Source: Bacillota bacterium
GTDB taxonomy: Bacteria > Bacillota > Clostridia > Oscillospirales > Oscillospiraceae
Assembly: GCA_023395775.1 (NCBI GenBank)
Contig: JAEWYA010000208.1
Location: 1 to 13,346 of the forward strand
Length of the DNA stretch: 13,346 nucleotides
Direction: 5' to 3'
Part shown: positions 1-6,111 of the stretch, in pieces
Layout of the letters: every line of letters starts with the position of its first letter
How positions within the stretch are numbered: position 1 is the first letter of the stretch
Position numbers and translations under genes: made by a program
Notes under the pieces: generated by a model
The model's database searches: none
What the model saw: only the letters and a program-made list of their open reading frames with translations
Told to the model about the DNA's origin: nothing

Positions 1-674
1 TAGGGCGTGGCAAGGGCGGCAGGGAGAAATTCAAAATCCACATCAATCCCGGCAAAGCCCTTATCCCGCATGAGCTGCTGGATACTGGCGATCAGACGGT
101 TCTGAGCGGCTTCATCTGTCAGGACCAGAGTGGCGCGGGCAGAGTCGAACTGTTCGTTTTCCGTATAGGAGGAAAGGTGGAGGACCGGGCGGGCGCCATG
201 CTCCCGGGCGGAGAGGAGAAGCGCGTCGTCCTGCAGGGGAAGGAGAGTGCCCTCCGCCGTGATTCCGTAAGTAAAGGGCGTGAGGTAGGAGAGGTACGGC
301 GTGACCGAATCCAGCAGCAGGCGATTGATGAAAGGGTAGGCGTAGCCATTGAAAGCGGCGGCGCCGATGGGCGGTTCCTGATAGGAGATTACGATGTCCA
401 TCCCCAGGTCCAGAGAGGGAAGACCGCCCAGACTCCAATTGTTTTGATAGAGGGTGCGGACGGTGACGCCGTAGTCGGCGGCAATGGAGGTGAGCGTATC
501 TCCGGCGCGGACGGAATGGATGAGCTTTGGAAAGCGGACAACCAGAGTTTGTCCCACGGCGAGAGCGCCCCCGGCGGGGACCTCGTTGTCCGCAGCGAGC
601 CGGAAAGGATCAACACCGTACTTTGCGGCGATGGAATCAACCGATTCGCCGGTATTTACCACATGAATCGTCAT
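1..674 (-). CDS. LysM-LysM-GH18 glycoside hydrolase, YaaH/SleL type (3' end beyond window)
   Basis: Partial gene: 224 codons are visible, reading leftward from an ATG at 674 off the window edge. Two LysM peptidoglycan-binding repeats lie at about residues 2-47 and 51-97 (the second starts IHSVRAGDTLTSIAADYGV). A glycosyl hydrolase 18 domain begins near residue 103. The visible part ends in GFAGIDVDFEFLP, the GH18 DxDxE signature, with D211, D213 and E215, where E215 is the expected acid/base. There is no signal peptide, as in YaaH/SleL proteins made in the mother cell and placed on the spore. By family, the role is hydrolysis of N-acetylglucosaminyl bonds in spore cortex, during germination or coat assembly; this is inferred, not shown. 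The Shine-Dalgarno AAGGGGGAA lies 6 bases before the ATG and sits inside an inverted repeat. The gene is divergent from the LysR gene. Family confidence is high; the exact role is uncertain. Confidence 0.88.
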   Translation of the reverse strand, partial: MTIHVVNTGESVDSIAAKYGVDPFRLAADNEVPAGGALAVGQTLVVRFPKLIHSVRAGDTLTSIAADYGVTVRTLYQNNWSLGGLPSLDLGMDIVISYQEPPIGAAAFNGYAYPFINRLLLDSVTPYLSYLTPFTYGITAEGTLLPLQDDALLLSAREHGARPVLHLSSYTENEQFDSARATLVLTDEAAQNRLIASIQQLMRDKGFAGIDVDFEFLPAALATP

Positions 675-681
675 TTAAACA

Positions 682-697
682 TTCCCCCTTGGGGGAA
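682..697 (-). promoter_or_regulatory. Inverted repeat covering the ribosome site of the LysM-GH18 gene
   Basis: The perfect inverted repeat TTCCCCC-TT-GGGGGAA lies just upstream of the ATG at 674. In the minus-strand transcript its right arm is the Shine-Dalgarno itself (GGGGGAA), so the site can fold into a 6-7 bp GC-rich hairpin that would hide it. Whether it regulates translation is inference. Confidence 0.45.
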
Positions 698-727
698 ACC
701 TATGCGGGACAAAGATGAAATATGTGC

Positions 728-765
728 AAAAGGAAGCCGCTGTGCGATCACAGCGGCTTCCTTTT
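728..765. terminator. Strong orphan hairpin, bidirectional-terminator-like
   Basis: A perfect 17-bp stem (728-744 with 749-765) closes a 4-base loop. The outer end pairs AAAA with TTTT, so on either strand the GC-rich stem ends in a T run, the shape of a bidirectional intrinsic terminator. No gene ends here: the flanking genes diverge from this region. It may be an attenuator in the leader of the LysM-GH18 gene, a terminator left from a lost gene, or a small RNA. The hairpin is certain; its function is not. Confidence 0.55.
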
Positions 766-877
766 GTGAGAGGGGTGGGCAAGCACAAGTTTCCGGCCCT
801 GTCAAACTGGAAAATGGTCTGCCCTGTATGAGAAAAACGAGCCGACACATCAGTTGCGCGGCTTTCGCAGAAAGCTC

Positions 878-906
878 TTGCATTTCTTACATAGATACGA
901 TAACAT
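878..906 (+). promoter_or_regulatory. Candidate sigma-A promoter of the LysR gene
   Basis: TTGCAT (878-883) and TAACAT (901-906) are separated by exactly 17 bases, each close to the -35 and -10 consensus. Transcription would start near 913, about 50 bases before the LysR start codon. The surrounding stretch is AT-rich compared with the neighbouring genes. This is a prediction from consensus only. Confidence 0.5.
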
Positions 907-965
907 AAGAGTAGCTATTAGAGAATGTCTGATTTGTACTACGAAACATGAAAGGGCGGCATAGC

Positions 966-1859
966 GTGAATATAAAAAAGTACGAGGCGTTCGTCCGTGC
1001 CGTGGAGCTGGGGAGCCTGTCCAAGGCGTCAGAGGAGCTGGGATATACTCAGTCCGGCATCAGCCATATGATGCAGTCGCTGGAGGACGAGGTGGGTTTT
1101 CCCCTGATGATCCGGACTTCATCCGGTATTATTCCTAATTCCGAGGGGGAGATGCTGCTGCCCATTATCCGCCAGCTGCTGAATACCAACGAGAGCCTGG
1201 AACAGAGTATCGCAAAAATTAAGGGAGCGGACACCGGCCATATCCGAATCGCTTCCTTTTCCAGCATGGCCATTTACTGGCTCCCAAACATTATCAGCGC
1301 GTTCCAAAAAGACTATCCAAATGTGGAGATTCAAATTATCGAGGGCGGAGCGGACCGCATCGACGCCATGATGGACAATCACGAGGCGGACATGTGCCTG
1401 TACACCGGCGGAGAAAACCGGCCCTTCGACTGGCTGCCGCTGTGCCGGGACGAGATGCTGGCACTGCTGCCGCCAGGGCACCCGTTGACGGAGAGGGACG
1501 CCGTGCCCATCGAAGCATTTCAAAACGAGCAGTTTATTATGCCGCTGGCGGGCTATGACTACGAGGTCCATCACGTACTGGACCGGCTGGAGCACTATCC
1601 GCATATCCGTTTTTCCGCCTGCAACGATTACGCCATTATCAGTCTGGTGACGGCGGGACTGGGGGTTTCCATTCTGCCCGAGCTGCTGCTGCGGAACTAT
1701 CAAAACGACGCGGTGGCCATGCCGATGGACCCGCCGCAGTACCGTATTCTGGGGATGGGTGTGCCGCAGTTGAAGTCCGTGTCTCCGGTGACGCGGAATT
1801 TTATGCGATATGTGCAGGATTACGCGAAGAAGCGGCGTGGGGCGGACACGATGCCGTGA
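966..1859 (+). CDS. LysR-family transcriptional regulator
   Basis: This is a 297-aa protein of normal LysR length. Residues 1-60 form the winged helix-turn-helix DNA-binding domain (KYEAFVRAVELGSLSKASEE followed by LGYTQSGISHMMQSLEDEVG). A linker helix follows, then from about residue 88 a periplasmic-binding-protein-like effector domain (TGHIRIASFSSMAIYWLP). I chose the GTG at 966 because AAAGGG at 951-956 is well spaced before it and the protein then begins MNIKKYEAF, as LysR proteins do. An in-frame ATG at 948 would add six residues but has no ribosome site. The stop is 45 bp before mrpE in the same direction, so it may regulate or be co-transcribed with the antiporter operon. It could also control the divergent gene, as many LysR proteins do. 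The effector is unknown. Confidence 0.92.
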   Translation: MNIKKYEAFVRAVELGSLSKASEELGYTQSGISHMMQSLEDEVGFPLMIRTSSGIIPNSEGEMLLPIIRQLLNTNESLEQSIAKIKGADTGHIRIASFSSMAIYWLPNIISAFQKDYPNVEIQIIEGGADRIDAMMDNHEADMCLYTGGENRPFDWLPLCRDEMLALLPPGHPLTERDAVPIEAFQNEQFIMPLAGYDYEVHHVLDRLEHYPHIRFSACNDYAIISLVTAGLGVSILPELLLRNYQNDAVAMPMDPPQYRILGMGVPQLKSVSPVTRNFMRYVQDYAKKRRGADTMP

Positions 1860-1882
1860 GTTCGGGAGACCGGTTTTAGAAT

Positions 1883-1911
1883 TTGACAAAGAGGAGGCGA
1901 CGGCTTGTCAA
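1883..1911 (+). promoter_or_regulatory. Inverted repeat enclosing the mrpE ribosome site and start codon
   Basis: TTGACAA (1883-1889) and TTGTCAA (1905-1911) are perfect 7-base inverted arms. The 15-base loop contains the Shine-Dalgarno GAGGAGG (1891-1897), and the right arm begins with the mrpE TTG start codon. In mRNA this would place the start codon in a stem. As DNA, it could be a protein-binding site for the adjacent LysR. Either role is speculative and the stem is modest. Confidence 0.35.
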
Positions 1912-2369
1912 TTCTGCTGTTTGGACTGTGGATTCTCCTGTCGGGGGGGATCAGCTTTGAAATCTGCGTGATTGGGGCGGTGGTTTCCGCCGCGCTGTAC
2001 ATATTGGCCTGCCGGACGTTGGGATACAGCCCCGCCAGGGATCTGAGAGCTCTTAAAAAGGCGGGAGGCGGAATCCTATATTTGCTCTATCTTCTGAAGG
2101 AAATGCTCTGGGCGGGGCTGGTGGTGATGCGGCTTATTTATACGAAAGGGCGAAATATGGAGCCGAGGCTCATCTGGTTTAGGACGGACCTGATGAGCGA
2201 GAGTGCCCGAGCCGCTCTCAGCGACGCCATCACGCTGACCGCGGGGACCATCACCGTGTCTCAGGAGGGGGATCTGCTATGCGTCCACGCGCTGGATGCA
2301 TCTCTGGCCGAAGGCTTAGAGCACAGCGAGTTTGAACGGAAACTGCGGAAACTGGAGAAGAACATATGA
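1905..2369 (+). CDS. mrpE: Mrp cation/proton antiporter subunit E
   Basis: This is a 154-aa protein, near the usual MrpE length of about 160. The N-terminal half is membrane-embedded: helices at about residues 2-36 and a longer one at 56-78 (LLYLLKEMLWAGLVVMRLIY). The C-terminal half is soluble and carries the family core TDLMSESARAALSDAITLTA followed by GTITV and a conserved CVHAL segment. MrpE is a structural subunit of the Mrp complex and matches MbhA of Mbh-type complexes. It starts at TTG 1905, supported by GAGGAGG seven bases upstream; no better ATG exists. Its stop overlaps the next gene by ATGA. It is the first gene of the ten-gene antiporter operon. Confidence 0.93.
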   Translation: MSILLFGLWILLSGGISFEICVIGAVVSAALYILACRTLGYSPARDLRALKKAGGGILYLLYLLKEMLWAGLVVMRLIYTKGRNMEPRLIWFRTDLMSESARAALSDAITLTAGTITVSQEGDLLCVHALDASLAEGLEHSEFERKLRKLEKNI

Positions 2370-2698
2370 CCGACCTGAAAAACGCGGCGCTGACTGCGTC
2401 GGCGGTCCTGCTGGCGGTGCTGATCCTGGCAACGCTGGTGCGGGCCGTGATCGGACCCCGGTTCACCGACCGGGTGATCGCCGTCAATATGATCAATACG
2501 ATGGCGGTGGCGATCATCGCCATTTTGTCTGTTCGGCTGAAAGAGGATTTTCTGGTGGATGTGGCGCTGGTGTACGCCCTTTTAAGCTTTTTGACCGTGG
2601 TGGTAATGGTGCGGCTGGTGCTGGTACGCCACTGGAGAAAGGCGAAATGCACGAAGTCCGAGCCTGGAGAGAAGGAGGCGGAGGAGCATGGCGAATAG
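2366..2698 (+). CDS. mrpF: Mrp antiporter subunit F
   Basis: This 110-aa protein has three predicted membrane helices, at about residues 8-28, 38-55 and 65-88. The MrpF/MbhB signature is clear: GPRFTDRVIAVNMINTMAV, then DFLVDVALVYALLSFL. The hydrophilic C-terminal tail (about residues 90-110, rich in Lys and Glu) is a little longer than in typical MrpF and overlaps the mrpG start. The ATG overlaps the mrpE stop by four bases, indicating translational coupling. MrpF is a small membrane subunit that helps link the antiporter modules. Confidence 0.93.
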   Translation: MTDLKNAALTASAVLLAVLILATLVRAVIGPRFTDRVIAVNMINTMAVAIIAILSVRLKEDFLVDVALVYALLSFLTVVVMVRLVLVRHWRKAKCTKSEPGEKEAEEHGE

Positions 2699-3011
2699 CA
2701 TCATGAGTGCTGCGGGATTGGTATTTCTGGTGTTTGGCGTATTCGTTTTTTTTACCGCGGTGCTGGGACTTTACCGGTTCGACTATGTGCTGAACCGGAT
2801 GCATGCCGCCGCCGTGGGGGACGCGCTGGGAATTTTCTGCATACTGGTGGGTGTGATTCTATTCCACGTGCCCACGCTGTCCTCGCTGAAAGCCCTGCTG
2901 ATTCTGGTGTTTATGTGGATCACGAGCCCGGTGGCGAGTCATCTGATTGCCCAGGTGGAGACGGTGACCAGCCCCAATCTCAAGTCGGAATGTAAGGTGG
3001 AGAGACGATGA
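2688..3011 (+). CDS. mrpG: Mrp antiporter subunit G
   Basis: This 107-aa protein has three membrane helices, at about residues 6-29, 41-60 and 64-85. It carries the MrpG/MbhC core GLYRFDYVLNRMHAAAVGDA followed by LGIF. The start at ATG 2688 has a strong purine-rich ribosome site (GAAGGAGGCGGAGG) directly before it and overlaps mrpF by 11 bases. The stop overlaps the next start by ATGA. It is a small structural subunit of the complex. The E-F-G order matches the first genes (A-B-C) of Mbh-type membrane hydrogenase operons. Confidence 0.93.
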   Translation: MANSIMSAAGLVFLVFGVFVFFTAVLGLYRFDYVLNRMHAAAVGDALGIFCILVGVILFHVPTLSSLKALLILVFMWITSPVASHLIAQVETVTSPNLKSECKVERR

Positions 3012-3259
3012 CAGTATTGGAAAATATTCTGCTGGTGGGCCTTGTGATCTGTGCGGCTGCCGCTCCGCTTTGTAAGCGGCTGCTGGCGACGGTAATTGTG
3101 TACCTGGCGTTCTCGGTTATTTTGGCGGTGCTGTGGAGTATGCTGCAAAGCCCGGATCTGGCCATTACGGAGGCCGCAGTGGGGACGGGTATCAGCGGTA
3201 TTCTCTTTTTCCTGACGCTGAAGAAAATTCGGGCGCTGAAGGGGACGCGGGATGAGTGA
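3008..3259 (+). CDS. MbhD-like subunit (DUF4040), separate equivalent of an MrpA C-terminal segment
   Basis: This 83-aa protein has three short membrane helices. Its signature QSPDLAITEAAVGTGISGIL (residues 47-66) includes the conserved acidic E55 of the MbhD/DUF4040 family. In group 1 Mrp systems this segment is the C-terminal part of the large MrpA protein; here it is a stand-alone gene, as in Mbh-type operons. By homology to MbhD and NuoJ it forms part of the ion path between antiporter modules. It overlaps mrpG by four bases (ATGA) and the next gene by eight, so it is translated as part of the coupled E-to-D block. Databases may label it antiporter subunit B or hydrogenase subunit MbhD. 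Confidence 0.88.
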   Translation: MTVLENILLVGLVICAAAAPLCKRLLATVIVYLAFSVILAVLWSMLQSPDLAITEAAVGTGISGILFFLTLKKIRALKGTRDE

Positions 3260-4145
3260 CGGGCAGAAAAAGAGCGCGTGGAGGCGCTTTGCCGAATGGG
3301 TCAACGGCGACAGCGTAGCCAGGGACCCGACCACCCAGTATGTGATGGACCGGCGGCCGGTACGCGCCCGCGCGCCGCAGGAGTTCCATGAGGAGCAGGA
3401 ACGGCTGCGGCTGAAAAAGTTTCTCGGACTGTATCCGCTGGCGGCAAGCGTTCTTTGTTTGGCGCTGATCGCCATCCTGTTCGCAACAGTGCTCTGCATC
3501 CCGCCTTTTGGGCAGCCGGGAAATCCCACCAACAACGAGGTGTCCCAGCACTATCTGGAATATACCGAGGAGGAAACCGGCGCCACCAACGCGGTGACGG
3601 GCATGATTCTGAGCTACCGTGGATTTGACACGCTGGGCGAAAGCTGCGTTTTATTTCTGGCGGTGAGCAGCGTGATGATGCTGCTGCAGCGGGACGAGAA
3701 CAACACCGACGAGCGCACACTGCACAGGCTCCAGCGGGAGGACGCCATCGAGCGGACACACACGGACAATATCCTGCGAAAGTCCGCGAAGCTGCTGTCT
3801 CCGTTTATTCTTCTGTTTGCGCTGTACGTACTGCTCAACGGGGAGACCTCGCCGGGCGGCGGATTTTCCGGCGGGGCGATCTTAGGCGGGGGACTCATTT
3901 TGTACTCCGTTGCCTTTGGGCCGGAGCAGCTGAGCCGGCTGCTGACCCGCAGTCTATACGACGGGGTGCGGATTACGGGATTGATGGCCTATGCGCTGAC
4001 ATATGGGATCTACATCTTCGCGGGGGCCAACGGAATCACGGTGGAGATGGAGTGGATGATGACGGTGATCGATCTGGCCGTGGGCCTGGTGGTGGCCTGC
4101 ACCATTTACGGATTTTACACAATGTTTCAAAGGGGGAAGCTCTGA
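3252..4145 (+). CDS. mrpB: MbhE-MrpB fusion protein
   Basis: This 297-aa protein fuses two subunits. Residues 1-58 are hydrophilic and basic, with no domain I recognise. Residues 60-145 match MbhE: a membrane helix, then FGQPGNPTNNEVSQHYLEY, EEETGATNAVTGMILSYRG and FDTLGE, with conserved E130. A charged linker spans about 146-176. Residues 177-295 match MrpB/MbhF: LLSPFILLFALYVLLNGETS, then PGGGFSGGAILGGG and further helices. Family function is structural, with MbhE residues forming part of the proposed ion channel. The ATG at 3252 follows AAGGGGA and overlaps the MbhD gene by eight bases. The stop overlaps mrpC (TGATG). The extra N-terminal 58 residues are the odd point. Confidence 0.9.
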   Translation: MSDGQKKSAWRRFAEWVNGDSVARDPTTQYVMDRRPVRARAPQEFHEEQERLRLKKFLGLYPLAASVLCLALIAILFATVLCIPPFGQPGNPTNNEVSQHYLEYTEEETGATNAVTGMILSYRGFDTLGESCVLFLAVSSVMMLLQRDENNTDERTLHRLQREDAIERTHTDNILRKSAKLLSPFILLFALYVLLNGETSPGGGFSGGAILGGGLILYSVAFGPEQLSRLLTRSLYDGVRITGLMAYALTYGIYIFAGANGITVEMEWMMTVIDLAVGLVVACTIYGFYTMFQRGKL

Positions 4146-4519
4146 TGCTGGAGGCGATCTCGCAGAACCGATTTGCCGTGGTGGCGGTGATCCTGTTCGG
4201 GATTGGGCTTTTGAACATGATGCTCCAGCAGAACCTCCTGAAAAAGGTCATCGGGTTCAGCATTATGGACTCCGCCGTATTTTTGCTTTTGGCTTCCCTC
4301 GGATACATCGAAGGACACGGCGCGCCCATCGTGGAAGAGGGGAGCGTCAACGCGTCGCTGTACATCAACCCCATCCCCAGCGGCCTGGTTCTGACCGGAA
4401 TTGTGGTGTCCGTCAGTGTGACGGCGTTCTCTTTGGCGCTGATCCAGCGCATATACCGGCACTATGGAACCATTGAATTGCGTGAACTGCTGGAGCGGGC
4501 CAAAAAGGAGGAGGATTGA
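4145..4519 (+). CDS. mrpC: Mrp antiporter subunit C (NuoK-like)
   Basis: This 124-aa NuoK-family protein has three membrane helices, at about residues 10-27, 34-53 and 79-103. It shows the family features QNLLKKVIGFSIMDSAVFLL and NPIPSGLVLTGIVVSVSVTA. MrpC/MbhG is a small membrane subunit next to the first antiporter module. A longer frame opening at 4052 is not used: ATG 4145 is preceded by AGGGGGAAG and overlaps the mrpB stop (TGATG), and the protein then has normal MrpC length. Its stop overlaps the next start in the same way. The C-terminal tail (residues 112-124) is highly charged. Confidence 0.92.
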   Translation: MLEAISQNRFAVVAVILFGIGLLNMMLQQNLLKKVIGFSIMDSAVFLLLASLGYIEGHGAPIVEEGSVNASLYINPIPSGLVLTGIVVSVSVTAFSLALIQRIYRHYGTIELRELLERAKKEED

Positions 4520-6033
4520 TGCGGCCTTTCTATGAAAATCTCCCCTTTATCTGCATTTTTATCGCCATCATCTGCGGTGTGCTGTCCGCGGTCATTCAGG
4601 ATGGGCGAAAGGTCTACCGGCTGGCACTGATGATGACGGCTGTGATTGCCGTGCTGTCAGCGGTGCTGCTGTACTTCCTCTATACTAAAGACGTCAGCTT
4701 TGTGTACTCCATGGGACGGTTTGCCGCGCCCTACGGAAACGCCATCAAGGCGGGGCCCCTGCAGGCGCTGCTGGCAACGGCGTTTGCCATTGTGATGGGG
4801 CTGTCGCTGTTGGGCGGCGGCCATAGCCTGTTCCATGATATTCTGCCGGAGAAGCAAGGACTGTACTTTGTCATGACGGACCTGCTGCTGGCGGGACTTT
4901 TGGCGCTGGTTTACACCAACGACATGTTCACCGGATACGTGTTCATTGAGATCACAACCATCGCGGCCTGCGCCCTGGTGATGGCCAAGGACACGGGACC
5001 AAATCTCATCGCAACGATTCGCTACTTGTTCATGAGTCTGCTGGGGTCCGGACTGTTTTTGATCGGACTGACGCTGCTCAACAGCGTCACGGGGTACCTG
5101 CTGATGGAGCCGCTGGCCAAGGCGGTGGCGATTCTGGCGGAGCTGGGGGAGTATCAAAGGCCGCTGGTTGTATCCATCGGACTGATGGTGGTGGGCCTGG
5201 GAATCAAGGGGGCCATGTTTCCCTTCCATCTGTGGCTGCCGGATGCCCACGGCGGGGCTACCACGTCGTCCTCCGCAATTTTGTCCGGGTTGGTGCTGAA
5301 GGGGTACATAGTGCTGCTTATCACGCTGATGACCCGGGTGTTCGGACTGCAGCTGATGCAAAAGGCAGGCGTGAATAACATTTTGCTGATACTGGGCCTA
5401 CTGGGAATGATCTTCGGGTCACTTGCGGCTATGCGGGAGTATCATGTGAAACGAATGCTGGCCAACTCGTCGGTTGCTCAGATCGGGTATATATTCATGG
5501 GACTGGGGCTTGGGACAGAGGCCGGCGTGGCGGCGGCGTGTTTCCACATTCTCGTCCACGCGGCCTGTAAGCCACTGCTGTTCATCTGTGCCGGACGGCT
5601 CTCCACGGTCAGCGGACACCACCGGTCACTGAAAAACTTGCGCGGCAGCGCTTATCGGGATGTGGCCGCGGGTGTGGGATTCACCGTGGGAGCGTTGAGC
5701 ATGATCGGGATTCCTCTGCTGGGGGGATTTGTGTCCAAGCTGTATCTCTCCGAAGCCGCGTTGGAATCGCCCTTTATGGCGGCGGTGCTGCTGACGATCG
5801 CGGCATCAACCGTGCTGAACGCGCTGTACTATGTGCCGGCGATTCTGGCAATTTGGGTGCGGCCCGCATGGGAGGAGGTCCAGCTCATTATGCTGGACGT
5901 GAAACCGGAGGACACGCGGTTTGACCGCCTGTTTTTCATCGCGGCCGCGGTGTTTATCATCCTGATTTTCCTGCTGGGCATCGTTTACCACCCAATTTTA
6001 AACGTAATCCGGGCCGGAATCCGGCTGATGTGA
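4519..6033 (+). CDS. mrpD: Antiporter-like subunit 1 (MrpD/NuoM family)
   Basis: This 504-aa protein has about 14 membrane helices and belongs to the proton-conducting NuoL/M/N-MrpA/D family. Expected ion-path residues are present: E144 (VFIEITTIA, TM5), K230 (GIKGAMFPFHLWLPDAHGG, TM7), K261 (TM8), K351 (HAACKPLLF, TM10) and K407 (GGFVSKLYL, TM12). The position right after mrpC matches MrpD/MbhH, so I call this the MrpD equivalent. I chose ATG 4519, which overlaps the mrpC stop (TGATG) and follows AAAAAGGAGGAGG; TTG at 4516 is possible but less likely. It is the last gene of the overlapping block. A GC-rich hairpin spans its stop codon. Confidence 0.92.
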   Translation: MRPFYENLPFICIFIAIICGVLSAVIQDGRKVYRLALMMTAVIAVLSAVLLYFLYTKDVSFVYSMGRFAAPYGNAIKAGPLQALLATAFAIVMGLSLLGGGHSLFHDILPEKQGLYFVMTDLLLAGLLALVYTNDMFTGYVFIEITTIAACALVMAKDTGPNLIATIRYLFMSLLGSGLFLIGLTLLNSVTGYLLMEPLAKAVAILAELGEYQRPLVVSIGLMVVGLGIKGAMFPFHLWLPDAHGGATTSSSAILSGLVLKGYIVLLITLMTRVFGLQLMQKAGVNNILLILGLLGMIFGSLAAMREYHVKRMLANSSVAQIGYIFMGLGLGTEAGVAAACFHILVHAACKPLLFICAGRLSTVSGHHRSLKNLRGSAYRDVAAGVGFTVGALSMIGIPLLGGFVSKLYLSEAALESPFMAAVLLTIAASTVLNALYYVPAILAIWVRPAWEEVQLIMLDVKPEDTRFDRLFFIAAAVFIILIFLLGIVYHPILNVIRAGIRLM

Positions 6034-6038
6034 GCCGG
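6021..6038 (+). repeat. Small hairpin across the stop codon of antiporter subunit 1
   Basis: CCGGCT (6021-6026) and AGCCGG (6033-6038) are perfect inverted arms around a six-base loop. The stop codon TGA (6031-6033) spans the loop and right arm. There is no T run after it, so it is not an intrinsic terminator. It could mark an mRNA processing or stability point between the coupled and uncoupled parts of the operon, or be chance in GC-rich DNA. Confidence 0.35.
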
Positions 6039-6111
6039 GGTCGGGAGCAAGGTCCGAACTGGCTGTGAGAGACTGAACGGAACCAAAAATTTTGCGAGGG
6101 GAGAAACCGCT

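Larger units (their letters stand above)
675..965. other. Divergent intergenic region, no gene seen
   Basis: This 291-bp stretch lies between the divergent LysM-GH18 and LysR genes. Open frames across it are extensions of shadow frames antisense to the LysM gene and have no ribosome site. It holds the hairpins at 682-697 and 728-765 and the candidate LysR promoter at 878-906. CATACA on the minus strand (830 to 825) resembles a sporulation sigma-E -10 element, which would suit a spore gene, but I see no convincing -35 partner. Confidence 0.6.

Noticed and set aside
177..908. Open frame of 243 codons on the plus strand
   Set aside because: It is antisense to the LysM-GH18 gene, whose domains are clear, has no recognisable family and runs through the intergenic hairpins. 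It is a GC-driven shadow.
1119..1889. Open frame of 256 codons on the minus strand
   Set aside because: It lies antisense to the LysR gene and has the Arg/His/Gln-rich composition typical of shadow frames in GC-rich DNA.
4052..4144. Extended mrpC start inside mrpB
   Set aside because: The extra 31 residues are hydrophilic, not MrpC-like, and overlap mrpB coding sequence. ATG 4145 has the ribosome site and the usual stop-start overlap.
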